DNA from: Rhypophila decipiens
Taxonomy: Eukaryota > Ascomycota > Sordariomycetes > Sordariales > Naviculisporaceae
Reading direction: 5' to 3'
Length of the DNA: 64,000 nucleotides
Assembly (NCBI GenBank): GCA_033297075.1
Contig: MU858046.1
Span: forward strand, 434,001-498,000
The notes beneath the pieces were generated by a model that worked only from the letters and a program-made list of their open reading frames with translations, was not told the DNA's origin and ran no database searches. Shown in pieces: positions 48,407 through 60,368 of the stretch; within the stretch, counting starts at the first letter, position 1, and every line of letters begins with the position of its first letter. The translations under genes and the position numbers were made by a program.

Positions 48407-48887
48407 TAGTCGGGGCAAGGGGGCGCTGTCCTTTAGTGTAGGAAGGCCAGGCATCCCACTGGCGGAGAAAGGGGGGATTGTTTACTTCCGAATAGTTGCA
48501 AACAGGACAGAGCATTCACCAAAAGCATTTCAGGTTCTCAAGGTGCTGAAGATGATATCCGAATCACATCTATGGAGGAGCTTCTGAGCCTGCCAAATCC
48601 GACCTGCTGTGCTGACCATATGCGCCGAAATTAAATTGGACAAATGAAAGTATCTGAGCTATTATAGATGGTACGCCGATGAAGGAAGTATCTGAAGAGT
48701 ATACAAAAGAGACGGGATGGGACTGGGTGCCTGGGATTGCCCACATTCTTGAGGGGAGTGCTATATTAACATTACAGACCTAGTTTGGTCACGAAAAGGC
48801 ATGGCTAACAAAGACGGGTAAGGGGAGGCGGTTGAAGGAAACGAAAGAGCAAGTGATGACGGTCGGTCAGTGTACCTCGGAAAGAGT

Positions 48888-49607
48888 TCAGATAAAAGAA
48901 TCATCCGTTGGCGCCCAGACTATCCTCCCGTTCAATTTGTGCTCCCGTCGAAACCTCTCCACTGACGCATCCCAGACCCATGACCCAAGATCGGGTCTAT
49001 CGGGCCCATCAAAGAAGGGAGCCATGAACGGCTCAAACACCGACATATCTCCAGTTTCTTGGTACTTCTCGGATGCTCTTTTCCTTTCTTGTTCCTCCTG
49101 CTTCTTCAAAGCACGACGCCGGAGGAGCGCCGCATCTGGCTCCTTTTCACATGTTGGCTGGATTGTAGGGCTTGGTCTATGAGTGCCAGTACTATCGTCA
49201 TGATTTAGGAGGACTTCAGAGGTGCAACTCGAAAGGGTCTTGGACAAGTCGGCACTGACACTTGACGCATCACTGACGACCGATGCACCTTTACCCTCAG
49301 TCTCTCCGCTGGCGCTGTGGCTTCGTCTTGTCGTCTTTTTCCGTCTCAGACTTTGCCGGCGCCCAACATCTCGACAGCCCTTCAGCCATTCTCGATGTGA
49401 ACGGGTTGCACCCTCCCGGCCGCGCTTTGTGTTGTAGGTGTTGGCTGGAATCGTGGCAGGTTTTAGTTGACGATTAGTGCGACACCCACCCAATGTTTGG
49501 TTCGAGTTCGGTGGTGACAGAGGATAGAGGGATCTGGAGACCGGCCGTTTGCGCGAGTTTGGGGGTAATTCGCTCGGTCGACACCCAATACGGGCGTCGG
49601 GAGCCAT
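48888..49607 (-). CDS. Hypothetical protein with conserved-looking C-terminus
   Basis: About 239 aa from ATG 49605-49607; the frame stays open 35 codons upstream, but MAPDARIGCRPSELP is the better start. The first 120 residues are Arg/Ser-rich and low complexity. A coiled-coil-like ALLRRRALKKQEEQERKRAS precedes a C-terminal block (FEPFMAPFFDGPDRPDLGSW, VWDASVERFRRE, then IVWAPTDDSFI) of a kind I recall from ascomycete hypotheticals. Function is unknown. A 45-nt stretch in frame (starting GTGGGTGTCG and ending GATTCCAG on the minus strand, near 49450-49495) has good intron signals and may be spliced out, which would leave about 224 aa. Confidence 0.6.
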   Translation of the reverse strand: MAPDARIGCRPSELPPNSRKRPVSRSLYPLSPPNSNQTLGGCRTNRQLKPATIPANTYNTKRGREGATRSHREWLKGCRDVGRRQSLRRKKTTRRSHSASGETEGKGASVVSDASSVSADLSKTLSSCTSEVLLNHDDSTGTHRPSPTIQPTCEKEPDAALLRRRALKKQEEQERKRASEKYQETGDMSVFEPFMAPFFDGPDRPDLGSWVWDASVERFRREHKLNGRIVWAPTDDSFI

Positions 49608-51340
49608 TGTAGGACCGGCAGGATGACAGAATAGAAACAATGGCTGGTAGCAGTAGTGATTGGGCTGGAGACAGCGTTGCGTGATGCCCGTGACGAACTC
49701 TTTGGGCGTCAACCGAAGCTATCAAAATACAAATAGCTGACAGACTTTGCCAAGATATGAAAAATGACTGGACAATCGACTCCGGAACGAGGCGAACGGT
49801 GGCAACTAGGCATGGAGTATTGCGTCGCGTCTTTCTAGCTGCACAATGCTGCACAACAGCCAGAAATTTTGGTGGAGAGTGACGCTTCAGCAGGGAAAAA
49901 ACCAAAGCAAATATTGTTGGACAAGATGTTCAAGTTGACCATGCCGGACATGTGGGAGCAAAGAAGTGACTGGAGAATGTGATGTCCCAACAGGGGGAGA
50001 GCCCGAGGACAATCTTCGAATCGAGTTTCATGGCGACCTTTAACTGACAACTGGTGCCATTCTTCGAACCCGAGGCTCTCCAATATCGAGAGCTGGAGGG
50101 CCGCAACTATCAACGGGCAATACTAGGCGCCATGGAGGTGCTTGGTCGCTCGATTGCCCGCCTCACGAGCAAAGATCTCGATGGCCTCCTGACGGGAAGT
50201 ATGATGTCGCGGGGTGCGCGGAGCGACACTAGGGCTACCAATGGAATGCAGACATTGAGGCATTTTAGAAATGATGCTCACACCAAAACTTGCGCCGTGC
50301 TGGGAGAGGTGCAGCGTGGCTTCAGCTCAAGAGCAAATATTCCGGCTGGATTCGGTGATGGAGGTGTGGGGTTGCTGCATGATAGAGATGGCTTGCCTCA
50401 CGTCGGCGCTTGAAGAAGATGTGAGGGGTGTGGCAATGGTGCTCGGTGGCCGTATCGAGAAATTTGGACATGATTCAGCCGCCGTCTCTGTCCTGAGGTT
50501 GCGTGCAATAAGTTGGTTCTCCTGACGAGTCTTCGTTATGCAGGCGCGGTGTGATTTGCATGTTCGATATGGGGCGGTCAACGCTCCCTTCAGGCTGCAC
50601 GAAGTTTATGGGAGTCAAAGGAACCCAGACTTAGTTTACCGATGAAAAATCGATCAACTAGGCCTGACTGATAAAGGGAGTGTGGAGAAGAAGTGCAGTC
50701 GAGGCGGGTTAGAGCGAGGTCATCCATACCACTCAAGGCTCCCTGCAATAATAAGGCAGTCGGCGGAGAGAGAGAAACACAAACTGAAAACCGAGGTTAT
50801 TGTAAGAAGTTGTTCAACTGACGGTTTGCCTGAGTATGTATGTGGGAATGGCAAAACGGGCAGACGAGGTCACCTGGACAGGGCAAGTCTGTATGCCCGA
50901 GGTTGACTGAAGTGGTGCCCGGCGCATCCAGCACACCTGGGAAGGTGCGCTGGCAGCTTCAGCGTCCCTATCACCGTACATCCAAACCCGCCTCCACATT
51001 ACGTATCTGTCCTGGGTGCCTGTTCTGGGTGCAAATCTCGGTGACCAGCCTGGCTCTTGCTCCTTCTCTGAGGACGACACCTTCCCGACCGCCCCTCTCT
51101 CTCACCCGCCCTACTTCTTCTTCTTATTCTGTGTATTTTGCTCTATTGTCGCTGGTTCGCGATCATTATGCCAGCACATCAACAGCATTGCCCTAAGAAT
51201 TCGTTTTCCTTGCTCGCTGCCACATTCAGATTGACAATTCCAAGATCCGAAAATGCCTGAATGTATTTTGTCAGGCTCTCGAATTTCCTCTCTGTATGCC
51301 TTCCTGATCTTGCAGCTCCGTCTCCTCTGGTTGGGTGAAG
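49608..51340. other. Intergenic region without supported genes
   Basis: About 1.7 kb. Frames at 50054-50413 (plus) and 50327-50581 (minus) overlap. The minus frame has Ser/Thr-rich sequence but ends at an in-frame stop, and I could not build exons around it. It could hold remains of a gene. Confidence 0.4.
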
Positions 51341-52057
51341 ATGCCCAATCTCGCGCCAATCATCCTTCTCGTCGTCGTCGGCTTCTTCCTCGTCAGTCCC
51401 ATACCCGGTATTACCAGCCAGTCAGGAGCAGCCAGATGTACCTCGATCAATCACCAAGGCTGAAACTCAGTGAGTTCAAACTGGGAGGTATGGGCCTCGT
51501 CCAAATGGATCCATTATCGATACTACGAGGAGAGTTCCATTTACCAAGTTGGAACCTTCAGGGTATTAGATGTCCAGAACCGCAACTTCCTTTCATTCTC
51601 AAGCAGCCCCACAGTTGGAAAGAATAATGACACTGACGCTCGCATCCAGATTCGCCTGCAAGTGGCATTTCGCTCCTCCACTGACCACAATGATGGTCTG
51701 CAATTGTTGTTTGAGGCAGGGCTGTGTTCATCTTTTGGACCAAGTCGAAATTTCACCCAGAGCACAGCCTTTTCCTACACAGCCTGTTCACCTACGGTGC
51801 TGTATTTTGTTTCAACTTCCAAATCAGTTTTACATGAGCAGACAGATAGATCACTAGTCGAACGAAAGCGAGATTCCGGTTCCGACCCAGTGGTGGATTG
51901 GCCCCAGTTTGAGTTGGGCCATTTCTTTTCGACATACCCTAAAACCCAGTATCCTGTCCCTTCTTACTCGAACGGCAACTCCCTCCTCAATAAACTCTTC
52001 TTGCCCGCATTGCAACCCTCATCAGTGACCCGGGATCTGTCAAGAACAGCGGTATGA
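51341..52057 (+). CDS. Possible small secreted protein
   Basis: Proposed exons are 51341-51407 and 51471-52057 (63-nt intron with weak donor GTATTA, branch-like GGCTGAAAC and acceptor CTCAG), giving about 217 aa. The start MPNLAPIILLVVVGFFLVSP is a strong signal peptide or membrane anchor. The mature part has ordered-looking stretches (WIHYRYYEESSIYQVGTFRV, DARIQIRLQVAFRSS), two cysteines and two N-glycosylation sequons. I recognise no family. The 3' end may be spliced further, because GTATGA overlaps the stop. The intron is needed to avoid an in-frame TGA, so the model is tentative. Confidence 0.38.
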
Positions 52058-52193
52058 ACGAGGCCGGGCTCATCAGCCTTGTCTCTTCAATGGTTCGTAG
52101 AACTGCGGCACCTAGTTGACGTGTGGTGACTAATAGTGTGCTAGACCTTGTGACCCAACCTTTCGTCTGAAATCCTCTCGCACATCTGAGGCC

Positions 52194-53944
52194 ATGGACC
52201 GAAGAAACCTGCCATTCTCTGCGGGCAGCATTCCATCCTCGCCTCATTACTCCACCACACCCACAAACCGACAACACAATATCATCCTTTCTCCATATTC
52301 CGGGGCTATCAACATAACTTCCGATCACTCGCCTGCCAGTCTAGGATCGATACCCTACTTACCTGTCGCTAGAGGCAGTACAAACGAGCACATGAACTCT
52401 CCTACGACTCAACAAGGCCAACATGATAGGAGGTCAACTCACGGCCAGGGCTCACATCCGCCGATGCCCATATCGGCACCCATCAGCCGTTCGCCTTCAA
52501 CACGACGTGGCCAGAGGGACCAACACCTGCGCAACTACACGAATGTACAGATCGGCCGCACCCGACACGCAGGAGGCAGTCAAAGTAGATCGCTCCAGCA
52601 ATCTGGTGGTCAGCAAGAGTATTCACCAAGGGATCCTTCGAGACAGGCTAGGAGACGACAAATGAGAATGCAGCGTCGATTGCAGACTCAAATGGAAGGT
52701 GCCACTCAGGAGAATCAAGCCTCAAGAGGATATCAACCACTAGAAGCTATGACGGTGTTTGACATACAAGAAAAGACAACTGGTCCATTCCGGGTAATGT
52801 TCTGTCCTGACCTCGACTATTCCGCGGCGCATCCACATTGCACAAGGACCCTCCGAATCCGGTCGCAGTCCCTTGCGCAGCAACCCCCGAAAACGCTACT
52901 CTTACCCCACGGCATGGCCGAAGCATCAAGATCGACCGACCTGGTCGTTGAGCATCGGCCATACAATATCAAGGCGGTAGTCGAAACCTTCCTGGTACTG
53001 AATAAGGGCACCCCTTACCGGGGTATTGATCTCTATCTTGGGCGGCGTTTCATGAACAAGCACTGTCAGGGAAAACCGCCAAGAGATCCATACTCAGATT
53101 CTGAGTCTGGCGACGAGTATGAAGATGGTGAGGTTGAGGTCAGAGAGGATATGGAAAGCTTCTTCACCGGGACTATGGCGTCGGGGGCACCGACCATTAC
53201 CACGGCAACAAGCTGGGGGGGCCAAGCGTCAAACGTAGGTCCTTCTTTTATGGACTCGGAGGAAGCTTGGGGTACGGGTATGTCAAATCTTCATTTCTTC
53301 AACACGTTCGACCCTTCGCCGTCCCAGCATGGATTCAGACTCTCAAGAACAAGTTACCTGTGGTCCGGGTAAAGTAACCCGACAATCCTTTCTCACAATC
53401 ACATCAATCGTCGTTGAAGCCCCCCACTCTGAGGCTGAGAGCCAGCCCTATGGAAACATTCTTTGCATAAATCAAGATGCTGACCAGATTTTCGGGAACA
53501 GAAACGACAGCTCATATGGGAGAAACCGCGCCACCGATCGAAGGCTTTGACCAACCGCAATCCTTTCGAACGAGTACAGGCGACGATCGACTTCCGATTC
53601 GTCAGGGTGAAGGCAGGGTTCCTGCTCACAACCCGGCGGTCATGAATAGCCAATCCACTTGTTGGCAACCGGGTACATTGCACCCTGGTTCTAGCATCAG
53701 CGATCCAGCGATGTACCTCCCAGTCTATCCTGATTATGGATACAGCACAAACCAATACGTTAATCCCAGTTTTATATCGCTAGACGGAGGATCCCCCGAG
53801 TTCACCAACGCCACGTCTAATACATTCTATCCAGCCTCCCAGCATTCTGCACCACATCAAGGAAGCACTGTCAACTATTCAATGTCTGCTGGGTACCATC
53901 AAGGAATCACACGCCAACCACATGGTGGCTTCAACCGTCCATGA
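52194..53944 (+). CDS. Orphan protein A with possible retropepsin-like core
   Basis: Model: exons 52194-53277, 53328-53368 and 53477-53944, about 530 aa. The first 1.1-kb exon is solid; the two 3' introns (GTATGT donor; GTAAAG donor) are chosen because phases agree. Residues 1-180 are Ser/Gln/Arg-rich and disordered. Residues about 185-290 form a hydrophobic beta-patterned core that ends in IDLYLGRRFM (278-287), like the ILG-x-x-F strand of retroviral-type aspartic proteases. An acidic run (SDSESGDEYEDGEVEV) follows, then a Gly/Ser/Tyr-rich tail. No DTG/DSG catalytic triad is seen. I do not recognise a named family. See orphans B, C and D nearby. Confidence 0.6.
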
Positions 53945-54285
53945 ATATGTCACTGGTTGTGGAAGCGATGTGTCATGGCATGACTTGCGTTACACTGTGC
54001 TCAATGGTCAATTTTCACTGGTTTTCGCTTTGCTTCCATGCTCATGATTGGCGGAGATGCAGATCAGAAGCATAGCGAAGAAATCGGGGTCTGAAGAGAG
54101 GGGCAAACCCTTCACCTGTTCAATTGGGCAGAAATAATTTTGCCCACATGCTGGTTTCGACATCTTTCTTCGATCTGGCGCACCGAGGAGACGGAAGACC
54201 AGGACCAAAGAATCATTTCCCCAAGGACTTGAAATATCCCATCAGACTCCAGAACGGCAGCTATCGGAGACCTTCACAGTTTCTG

Positions 54286-54302
54286 GGGTTAAGGGTTAGG
54301 GT
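54286..54302 (+). repeat. Short interstitial telomere-like motif
   Basis: GGGTTAAGGGTTAGGG, about two and a half imperfect copies of the fungal telomere unit TTAGGG. It could be chance, or a scar of break repair or telomere insertion. Confidence 0.4.
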
Positions 54303-54327
54303 CCGGCATTTCTGGGCACATCCTCCC

Positions 54328-54358
54328 GAAGAGCTGGATGACCAAGGTCCAGCTCTTC
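54328..54358. repeat. Perfect inverted repeat (hairpin)
   Basis: GAAGAGCTGGA (54328-54338) and TCCAGCTCTTC (54348-54358) with a 9-base spacer. It lies in non-coding sequence 25 bases after the telomere-like motif. It could be a transcript-end hairpin or a palindrome; no function is assigned. Confidence 0.6.
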
Positions 54359-56165
54359 ACATACTTATACGTTTACGGGATGTATTTTCTTTTTCTCTTA
54401 TCCTCTGGATTAATTGGTACGGACCTTCCCTCAGAACATTAATATTCCTTTCGCAATATTTCGCATTTCCTTACTTTCTCAATGAAGTCAGAAGACTACC
54501 TCCCAAGGACAGAATGTTTATCACAGAACGGAGGCCCTTTCTTTCCATTTTTATTTCCTTATTTCCCTTCTCCTTCTCCCCCTTTTACGTTGCTCGCTAC
54601 CCCCAAGATTTAATGACCCAGGCATCCTTCTGATTTTGATGTAGGAGTGACGGAAGTATTGAGAATGAAGCAAATTAGGATGTCCGTTTGGCAGAAATTG
54701 TCTGGATCTTCAACCTTCACGAGGAGGCTTGTTTTCCCTCTTTTACTTCATTTACGAATTATCTTGTTCGCTCAAACTGTACGGATGTTCATGCCTTTTT
54801 ACGAATCTCCTCTCTAATGATTAATGTTATTTTTCTTTAGCGCAATCAAGGCATAATTTTAGTATCATATGATCAGTATATGTTTTCTTTTGTCTCTACT
54901 CTCTCCATTTTCGTGACTTTTGCTGCAAGTGTTGTTCAGATCTCCGGTATTGCATAACGGTGAACTGCAAGAACATGACAAAGGTAGCTCGAGAGGCACC
55001 ATACACATGTAGACATGGCTTCCATTGAACACACAACTGCCCAAACCTCATGGCATCTGTGTTCTGATTCTTCCCTTTTTCTTTCTGTTTTCTGTTCTTT
55101 CTAAACGTCTTTTCGAATGGCATACCCTATACCCCAACCATTAACACAAGCAAACGACTATGTCTTCAGCTTCTACATCAACAGTGTTAACAAGAGCTAG
55201 AGCATCTCAAGGTGATCTTGCCTAAAATATTACTTTGAGGCTCTTAGGCTTTGACACTGTGTCTTACCGCAGCAGCGGTTCTACAGTTTTTGGACGACAA
55301 GTGAGCCAGCGAAAGCACAAAGGACATATCAAAGAGTAAAGCAGCAAAGTATCATTGTATGCACTACTTTCTAATATCCCATGTCCACATTGCCTATTCT
55401 GATCATCCCGCTTGTTTGGGTATATAAATACTCGAAAATACAAAGCCAGCGGAAAAGGTAAAAGAAACACATTAAAAGACAAAAAGTAACATAATGCTAA
55501 GCGTTGAAACATGGAAAAGGATTTTGTCGAATAAATGGAAATTGGGTAGTGTTTGTGGCTGCCCCTGGCTGCGTAAGAATACCATCCAGCGCAGGCAGGA
55601 CAATAGAGATAACCGAGCAGAGTTGGATTGCATTGATGCCCAATATTATGTCAGAGCCCAGGCAGACTGGAGAAACGAGCAAGAACAAGATCATTTGGCA
55701 GTGTATCACCTGCCCGAAATGTGAATATACAATATCCAATTCGTGTATTTCAGGCATGCTGCGACAACGCCTGTCAGGCGGGGAAGCAACATGAAGTCAA
55801 CTTCCAGGAGTGTGAAAAAAGCCAAAGAAAGGTCAGTATACTGGTTCATTGCGTGTATTACGCGGATGGCCCGTTTAGGAACTCCCGTCAATATATGGGC
55901 AGGTCTGGTAGTATCCCCGGTTGGTGGAATGTCCCTGGCCATGGGCCTCCCGGTCCAGGGATTAACTTCGACAGTGATAATGTGAAATCCAGCACTCAGT
56001 AATTGTGGTAGAAATGAACCGGGAGAATAAGGATATGGGCCTGGACTTTGCGGTCTTGGAATGCAGGGTGAAGAGGCCGCACATGGAAGAATGGACCTGA
56101 ATGGTAGCGGAGTGATCGATGACATGAATAAGGTATACTAATGCTTTGGTCCAAGCGGCCATGGC

Positions 56166-57372
56166 TCAGTGTTGTTGGGGGTACCAAAATGATTCAGGAT
56201 GACTACTTAGAGGCTGGGCGGTAGCCAACGCCATGACAGAAACCAAACCGCTTGTGTCGCCATTATGTGCGTACATAGCCTCGGCTCTCATCTTTTGTTG
56301 CTCAAAAGGGTCAACCGGAAGCTCCTGCCGTTTTAGTCCAGGTAGTAGGCTGTAGGTTTCCGCGAAGTTTTCGGAGAAATCCTCCAAAATGCGAGGATAT
56401 TCGGGGCAAGCATCATACGAGGAGGTTGCCGTGGTGGCTGTCGTTAATGGTGGCGCTTCCATGGAATCTTCGGTCTGGTCCGAGAATGAGAATACGGAGT
56501 CCTGGTCATCCGTTTCACCCAAAGATGACAGTGAGCTTGATAATGGCGGTGGTGCTGTCTGAGACTGTATACAAGCAGCTTGGGATTGATGAATCCTCTC
56601 CAATCGCTCCAGGTCGCTCGAGGAAAACGGGCGAGGTTGGCGTCTAAGGCCAACGACTTTCTGATGCCTCTGGTTCGCCGCTCTCAAATGGTGCAGACGG
56701 CGTTTTGCTATGGGTGGGGGGCAGGGAGGTTTCCGAGACACAGATCCGTCCAAATCCATTGTTTTGACGAATTTCAAGAGCCGAAGGGCAAATCCAAGGC
56801 CACCGCTCAAACTGATGTCTTCGTGTTGGTTTTCAACAACTTTCACCCTGAGAGTGAATCGAGGAAGATCATTTCCTGTTAAATGAAACTCCAGCTTGAG
56901 AAAGAGAGATCCGGTCCTAGCCCAGCCAAGGACAGTCTGCAAGTCATGGCCACTTATCCGGGCAACAAAGCCAGCCGATATAAGATGGTCTTTCTCTTCT
57001 TCTGGTAGGTGAGCCCCCGGTTTCAGACTCAGGTCCTGCGGAGTGGCCAGTATATTTCCAGGGCCGTAGGAAGAGATTGCCCGAATCGTGATATTTGCCT
57101 CTTCTTCTTGCTTTGAACATCAAACTGGTCAATTTTGGTGAAAGGCAATAGCTTGGTGGGATTACTCACGTTGGTGGAATAGTGCGAGGAGCAGTCGTCA
57201 GCCTCGTCCTCGCAGTCTCCTTCCTCATCGACGTCGGCATGTGCCCCCCTCTAAAAGACAATTTAGCAACTGGAAAGGCTAATATGGTGTAAATGTAGCT
57301 CCCACTCACGTCGTCAAGAATCTCGTTCAAACCAGCTCCAGCATCTCGAACGGATGGGTGATCCAGCCCCAT
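56166..57372 (-). CDS. Orphan protein C with possible retropepsin-like core
   Basis: Three exons, 57310-57372, 57170-57250 and 56166-57110, with two 59-nt introns (both GTGAGT donors) that agree in phase; 362 aa. An acidic N-terminus (DVDEEGDCEDEADD) leads into a core at about 50-165. It reads LISAGFVARISG (about 91-102), LFLKLEFHLTGNDLPRFTLR and VKVVENQHEDISLSGGLGFA. The order of strand, 'IS..F..R(I/L)G' helix and 'D-I-x-L-x-G' strand is that of fungal retropepsin-like domains, but the expected DTG/DSG is missing. The C-terminal 200 residues are Ser/Pro/Thr-rich. I recognise no named family. The core can be aligned by eye with orphan D at 62.4-62.6 kb. Confidence 0.68.
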
Positions 57373-59235
57373 TGTGCAGGTTGACACTTATCGGATCGAA
57401 ATTTGAACGGACAGCTGGATGAATTGAACATAGTCTGGTGTAAAAGCTGGCGACGAATGTAAAGGAAATGGATATAAAAGACCATGGAAGTGAGAATCGA
57501 GGCAGAGGGCCCTTTATTGTTTGGGAAATTATGTTTATGATTCGACTTCATAAAGCGGGTGATGGCGCCGTAGTCAGTGGAATGATGAACTCGGTGAGTT
57601 AACAATCTGTGTATTCCAATCCCAAGCCAGAGCCTTGTCTGAAAATGCTCAATGAAAGCCAGATTTGGTTCATCAGCCTGTTGTCAGAACGGCGCGGTAG
57701 GGTCGGTCAAGAGGGAATCTGGAGGAGAATATGAGGCTGTTCTGTCTGGGGAATTTGTAAATTCATCACCGGGCGGCACACCGATTGATCTGATTTGTTC
57801 GAATGACGCGGAGGGGTCGTGGAGGGAGGGGAATGGTCACGACCTGCTTGAGAGAGGGGTAATCTTCAGTTTTTTCTGGCGGTGTTGATAAAATCATCGA
57901 TTAAAATCTCAGCTGAAAGACTTTGGTCCAATCGTGACTTATCGGACAACTTGAACTTTTCCAGTTTCCAAAGTATCCTGACTACAGTATAAGCCAAAGG
58001 GATTGCAATCATTCGAACAAGATGATGCTCAATAAACGGGCAGTTAAATCATCCATGTTTGAAGAAACGGTCCGTTTGGACCTTTGAGCCAGTATGCAGA
58101 GAGTTTCTCATGGGCACAGAATCACGCTCAAGACGCAAGGCATCCACGCCACCATGCACTGGCTTCTTCTGACCGACTAATCATATTCCTCTCATTCACC
58201 TGGGCTGTTCTGTCCCTTTCCCTTGTCCCGCCGAGCTTGAGCCGGGGTTCTTGCCCTCGAATCGTTTATGGTGTGCGTACCTGACTTTCAGGTACTGTAC
58301 CTGGCCTCCTCCTGCCAAACCTGCCCGGGAAGGTACCTAAACCTTCAAACTCCGATGATGTCGGTTTGAAGCAGTTACAACCCCCCAAAGGTACCAAATT
58401 GGGCAAGGTAGGGGTGATTGAGGTCGTGACCGCCTCCCGAGTGGACTTGATCTTTCCCACCTGTGGATTTCCAATTGCTCTTCTCAACAACAAATCGGAT
58501 AGGTCAAAAATGCATGCAGCTGGCAGGAAGGAGAGCTGTTTCCCATCAACTTCTGGCCCAAGGCAATCTTGGGCGAGCTAGTTTGAAGAGCTCCCAATGC
58601 CAGAGTCAGCCCGCGTGAGAGCCCTCCCCGCCCATCTTCGAGACTTGATCGTCCATACACACGCAATGCAGGCACTAGCACACGTCGTCTCACTGCCACT
58701 GGGTGGTCGATGTGTTGTCAACATTTGACGCCCATTTTCTCCGAACCTCAAATTATTCCCAACCCGCCCTTCTCTCAAGACCGAACTCGCTGAGATCTCG
58801 AGCTTCCTTCATTGAGGTTGCTGCTACAGCCACGCATCACCTCAGCGGTTCTGGATTTATTCATCCCGCAGAAGTAGACTCTCTTTCATACAATCTCGTT
58901 CGCTCACTTCGTCAATCCACGATTCTAGCCTGGGAGGAAAAGTCTTTCACCAGACGTCCCTAGTTGCCTCGACAGTCAAGGGAAGAACAAACTCCTGTCG
59001 TCTGCGATCCTCACGAGATCGAAGATTTAAATTCGGTCCAGTGTACCTCCAGCCAGTTCAGCCGCCTGGCCAGTCATTCTGGAGTTAAAGGCCAAACCTA
59101 TTATGAAGAATTGCAAAGAGGTCGATTCTCCGAAATCATACAGAAACGACAACTGTTGCAACCATTGGCTTTTCACCACTCGACTTCATGGCCTCCTACT
59201 AGAAACTCTTGCGGCCAGATCGGAGGAGATATCGA
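57373..59235. other. Intergenic region between divergent orphan genes C and B
   Basis: The 1.9 kb separates the outward-facing starts of orphans C and B and should contain both promoters. Bases 58700-58970 have an open plus-strand frame that ends at a stop before orphan B, with no family features. No RNA gene or repeat is seen. Confidence 0.45.
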
Positions 59236-60368
59236 ATGGGGTCTACACAGGGTTCGGGCTCTGGTAACGGGCGAGGTAGTGGTGGAGGGGCTGAAGAGGG
59301 CGGAGGAGACCCATCAGAGAGGACAAGATCGAGAAGCGACAACCAGAAAAAGAAGGGAAATATTGGTCGACCACGAAACAAACCTCCGCCGTAAGTCATA
59401 TACTTTTGACCGTCTTCCTTTCCCTGCCATAGACTAACACAACCTCCGACAAGACCACCGAGGGACGTCCCAATCGAAATCGTACCACGCCCACAGGACA
59501 ACGGACAACAACGCAAACGTCGCCGTTCTTCGACTCCTACCGCGGGAGCTTCTACCCAGATTGCTAGACCGGGAACCGCCGGGTATCAAGCACCGCCATC
59601 GGCCGATATCTCTCGCAACCACGGACCGAAAAGGCTTCGTCAGCCAAGACCACCCCGGAAATTGACCGATAACTTGAAGGAGGGCGAATTCTTGATAGAC
59701 GTAACCCTCCTTGCTCCTAATGGCACTTGGGTCCACGTCAACAACTGCCTCTTAACCCCGCACTGGAAACACAGCTTTATCCTCCCGGAGACAGTCGAAG
59801 CCTTTAGTTACGAACCGACGATTTTAAGGGATGCTGATTCTCGCACCTCTGTGACTCCAAGAGGCGAGAACAGAGACAACCGACTAGTGGGATTTTATAT
59901 GGAGCTCAACGACATGAATATACCAGAGCACATGATAGTGCTTCCGATTTTTAACAAAACGGGTCTTGGGGTGTCTTTGATACTTGGGAAGCCCTTTATT
60001 GAGGCTTATTACGGGCCTGATAATTGGCCCCCAAGTGCCGACACTCAATATGTTTCCTTGGACCGGGTCGCCAACACCATGCCCACATACGACATGAATC
60101 AGGCGGCGTGGAACCATGGCCTTTACAATGATGACGATGGAGGGGGAATTCAAGCGTCAATGGACCCGAACGTTTACCTTTCGGGTATGGTAAATAATAA
60201 CACCATCAACCATGACTTGACGGCGGTGGGCGCGGGGATACCTGCTGACTATTCCGGTACGTTGTTTTTATATTGAGGCTCAACTATGGCTTGCATGAAC
60301 TCCAGAGCTAATATAACGTTCCTCTAGAATTTACACCTGACTGGGACGGCTACTTGCAGGAGATCTAA
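59236..60368 (+). CDS. Orphan protein B with possible retropepsin-like core
   Basis: Three exons, 59236-59390, 59454-60256 and 60328-60368, with introns of 63 nt (GTAAGT...CAAG) and 71 nt (GTACGT...CTAG); 332 aa. The N-terminal 120 residues are Gly/Ser/Pro-rich with basic clusters (QRKRRRSSTP, a possible nuclear signal). The core at about 125-240 runs FLIDVTLLAPNGTWVHVNNC, LVGFYMELND, IVLPIFN and GVSLILGKPFIEAYYG (about 224-239). The last block looks like the ILG-x-P-F strand of retroviral-type aspartic proteases. No DTG/DSG triad is seen. The C-terminal about 90 residues are Asn/Asp-rich. The same plan as orphans A and C suggests one family. Confidence 0.7.

Larger units (their letters stand above)
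53945..56165. other. Intergenic region with a telomere-like motif and a hairpin
   Basis: About 2.2 kb. It contains a telomere-like motif near 54286 and a perfect hairpin at 54328-54358, annotated separately. The frames 54124-54633 (plus) and 55706-56125 (minus) show no domain or plausible exons. Much of 54370-55500 is T-rich. Confidence 0.45.

Noticed and set aside
50054..50581. Possible transcription-factor remnant on the minus strand
   Set aside because: No zinc cluster or other DNA-binding motif; stops interrupt the only plausible frame.
54124..54633. 169-codon plus-strand frame
   Set aside because: It starts in low-complexity context and runs through T-rich DNA, the telomere-like motif and the hairpin; no domain.
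55706..56125. Minus-strand frame of 139 codons next to orphan C
   Set aside because: I checked it against the orphan cores and found no matching order of motifs.
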